Shown in pieces: positions 62,165 to 64,000 of a stretch of 64,000 nucleotides of DNA. The DNA comes from Paraspadella gotoi (lineage: Eukaryota; Chaetognatha): positions 17,850,087 through 17,914,086 of the forward strand of contig CM119266.1 in assembly GCA_051294375.1 (NCBI GenBank), written 5' to 3'. The notes under the pieces are model-generated. The model saw nothing but the letters and a program-made list of their open reading frames with translations, was not told the DNA's origin and did no database searches. Each line of letters starts with the position of its first letter. The first letter of the stretch is position 1. The translations under genes and the position numbers were made by a program.

Positions 62165-62857
62165 GGCGGACGTAAAGATTTCGCTCTCCTCCGACAATCG
62201 CATCTGTTAAATTGTGTGTCTATTGAGACTAATGAGTCGCTGGATAACATTGTTTGTATAAAAATATGTTATTTCGCGGTTGAGATTTTTTGCGCGTTCT
62301 GTTTTTCTTTTCTCTCTTCTATTCTCCCTTCCCTCTTTTCCTTCATTTTCGGAACCTTTTCTAAATCTCAGTTGTTTATTTACAAAGAATTCATTTCATA
62401 CAATATAATCATGTACTAAATTCATTTTCCCATTATTAAAAGCGATCCACAAATTACACCTAATGTGAAAAAAAGCGTTTTTCTTTTGGCGATTGCTTTG
62501 TCAGTGAATCTGCATCGTTGTTCTTTTGATTTTTATTTTAAAAAAAGGAAAAATATAATGGACCAGTTTTGATATTTCACTATATTGTATTCTAATTTTA
62601 AATTTAATGAATAATGCTCGATTGCAAGAAGACTTTCTTTTTATGATTAAATCGTTTGCGCAGATCTGCGACGATCCTCTTCAAACTTTGGCGGCTTTGA
62701 TGAATTCACATTGACTGAAGAAATCATTGCGTTGGTCACGAGGAAATCGTTTTCTATAACTTTGTTTTAAAGTTAATGAGTATTTTCCCCCCAAGTTTTC
62801 TCACCGCCTCAACACAAATTTCTGCAGAAACTGGTTGTGAATTTCAACAGACAGTAT
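62165..62857. other. Spacer downstream of NDUFS7
   Basis: This AT-rich stretch contains the NDUFS7 3'UTR and possible ATTAAA signals. No further gene, RNA or repeat boundary is visible until the hAT-like end at 62858. Confidence 0.5.
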
Positions 62858-63007
62858 TAGAGATTCCTTAACCGTTAAAAATTAACCGTTAATAACGGTG
62901 AAAATTTTTTTAACTTAACCGTTAATTTTTTTATTTTAACGGTTAAATTTTATTTTTTTCCAATTTAGATATTTTGGTAAAAATATTTTGTTTTCTTTAA
63001 CTTATTA

Positions 63008-64000
63008 CAGAAGGCTTCATATTATAAAATGTGGTACTGTGGCAGCAAGACTTAAAGCTGCCTCACTGCTGTCCGTCCTCAGCCTCGTCTCAATGGCTGA
63101 GCAGGCTAAATCATCTCATTCCATCCGTGTCCCGGGTTCAATCCCTGGGTAACCCGGCTCTGGCTTAAATGTGACGGTGCCGGTATAAACATGCCAGTGA
63201 CAGGAGGCTGTCACTGAGGGTCCGCAGCCCCTTCGCCAGTTGGTGAGATACCCCGCGCCCCGGGTATCACAGGCTATCCTCCCGTTGCCATAAGTGGTGA
63301 GCCCTACTCTCGAACACGCAACCGCTGCGCACCGTGCGCCCCTTACGTCGCTTAGGGGCATAGGCGTTTGTCGTAGCGTACCCGAAGTCGAGGGCATAGG
63401 CGTTTGTCGTAGCGTACCCTGAGAAGGTTGCGTGTTCGATAGTAGGGCTCACCACTTATGGCAACAGCCGGGTTGCCTGTGATGCCCATTGGGATGGGGC
63501 ATCTCACTGTTGGCTTTGGGGGCTTCCGACCCTCAGTGACGCCTCCAGTCACTGGCGCGGTTACCCTAGGACGGTCTCGCTTTGCCAACGCAGAGGGAAG
63601 TCATTAGGACTGTGGATGGAACACTACGCCTGGGATGGTGTGTTCCCCCTCTGAGCCAATGGATTTGGCTGACGGATGGTGGACGTGAGGCGGTGTGAAT
63701 ATACCGCCACAGTACCCCTTTTTTGTGACCAGAACACGTTCCGAGAAAACTACTGAATAGAATTTAATGAAATTTTGCATGCGGAGTACCAGTAGTAATA
63801 CAAATGGAACTATCGAGGCGAATTTTTACATTCCACCCCTAAGCTGAGATAAGGGCCAGAGGGGGCAGCCCCTGAGGGCCACAAATGGTCAAAAATTTCT
63901 TTCAAATTTTTTAATTATTTTTGTTTTAAACGGTTGCACAGACGTTTACTCTTCCACAAAAACGTATTTATTACCTCAAAAATATTCATTTACCTTAATA
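63008..64000. mobile_element. Mariner-like MITE (family of 39017), interrupted, truncated by window edge
   Basis: TA then CAGAAGGCTTCATATTATAA starts the copy. It is interrupted at GGTAC by the element 63038-63711 and resumes with GTACCCCTTTTTTGTGACCA. The body then follows 39017-39722 to the end of the window. Confidence 0.8.
63038..63711. mobile_element. Foldback dimer of a tRNA-derived SINE
   Basis: A 4-bp duplication, GTAC, flanks it (63034-63037 and 63712-63715). The two arms are inverted relatives: TGTGGCAGCAAGACTTAAAG opens the left one and GAATATACCGCCACA closes the right one. The left arm has a good A box TGGCTGAGCAGG (about 63094) and B box GGGTTCAATCCC (about 63135). The centre carries GTGGTGAGCCCTACT inverted on both sides of a tandem pair of about 38-bp units containing GGCATAGGCGTTTGTCG. 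Confidence 0.75.

Larger units (their letters stand above)
62858..64000. mobile_element. hAT-like element, left end, with nested insertions to window edge
   Basis: TAGAGATTCCTTAACCGTTA opens the element, the same as the right end of 14245-21667 read inverted. It continues through TTAACGGTTAA motifs and ATTTTGGTAAAAATATTTTG. A mariner-like MITE is inserted from 63008, and that MITE contains a foldback SINE element. The far end lies outside the window. Confidence 0.7.

Noticed and set aside
63089-63150. Possible tRNA gene with A and B boxes
   Set aside because: The boxes are good but there is no complete cloverleaf or acceptor stem, and the same sequence recurs in other repeat copies, so it is a SINE promoter.

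Overview
The window is nuclear DNA from an animal, most likely an invertebrate. Genes have GT-AG introns. Coding DNA is GC-rich with C/G-ending codons, while introns and spacers are strongly AT-rich. INTS8, ANKRD13, ICA1 and DNAJA3 point to a metazoan. I cannot name the phylum from sequence alone.

Gene layout: eleven recognisable protein genes all lie on the + strand. In order they are PSMA1 (118-2156), INTS8 (3033-13506), a nine-finger C2H2 protein (13783-25911), an eight-finger C2H2 protein (26013-28824), ANKRD13 (28974-33335), V-ATPase subunit G (34918-38161), EMC6 (38698-40576), DNAJA3/Tid1 (40956-53022), SEC22 (53523-54170), ICA1 (54422-57989) and NDUFS7 (58631-62164). Stop-to-start gaps are only about 100 to 1600 bp (102 and 150 bp around the second zinc-finger gene). 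Several start codons follow closely behind a good 3' splice site. This fits operon-like transcription with spliced-leader trans-splicing, or short cis-spliced 5'UTRs. Two small unrecognised genes or exons lie on the minus strand inside the 9.4 kb first intron of DNAJA3.

The genes serve unrelated housekeeping roles: proteasome, Integrator complex, vacuolar proton pump, ER membrane insertion, mitochondrial chaperone, ER-Golgi SNARE, BAR-domain trafficking and respiratory complex I. Their order therefore suggests shared transcription at most, not a pathway.

The introns are a deep mosaic of mobile elements. The 9.5 kb second intron of the first zinc-finger gene holds a nested stack: a tRNA-SINE-related repeat broken by a hAT-like element with an 8-bp target duplication, which itself contains a TTAA MITE, a Penelope-like unit with a hammerhead-ribozyme end, and a decayed GC-rich DIRS retrotransposon with inverted terminal repeats and an internal complementary region. 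Elsewhere there are a miniature LTR retrotransposon (TRIM) whose LTR looks tRNA-like, its solo LTR, tRNA-derived SINEs (one inserted exactly at a splice donor), mariner-like MITEs, minisatellite-bearing elements with short inverted ends, and a dispersed hairpin built around the octamer ATGCAAAT.

The best candidates for something undescribed are the TRIM with a tRNA-like LTR, the DIRS element whose internal complementary region lies on the 5' side of its genes, the inverted hammerhead-ended Penelope-like unit, and the colinear operon-like gene array.
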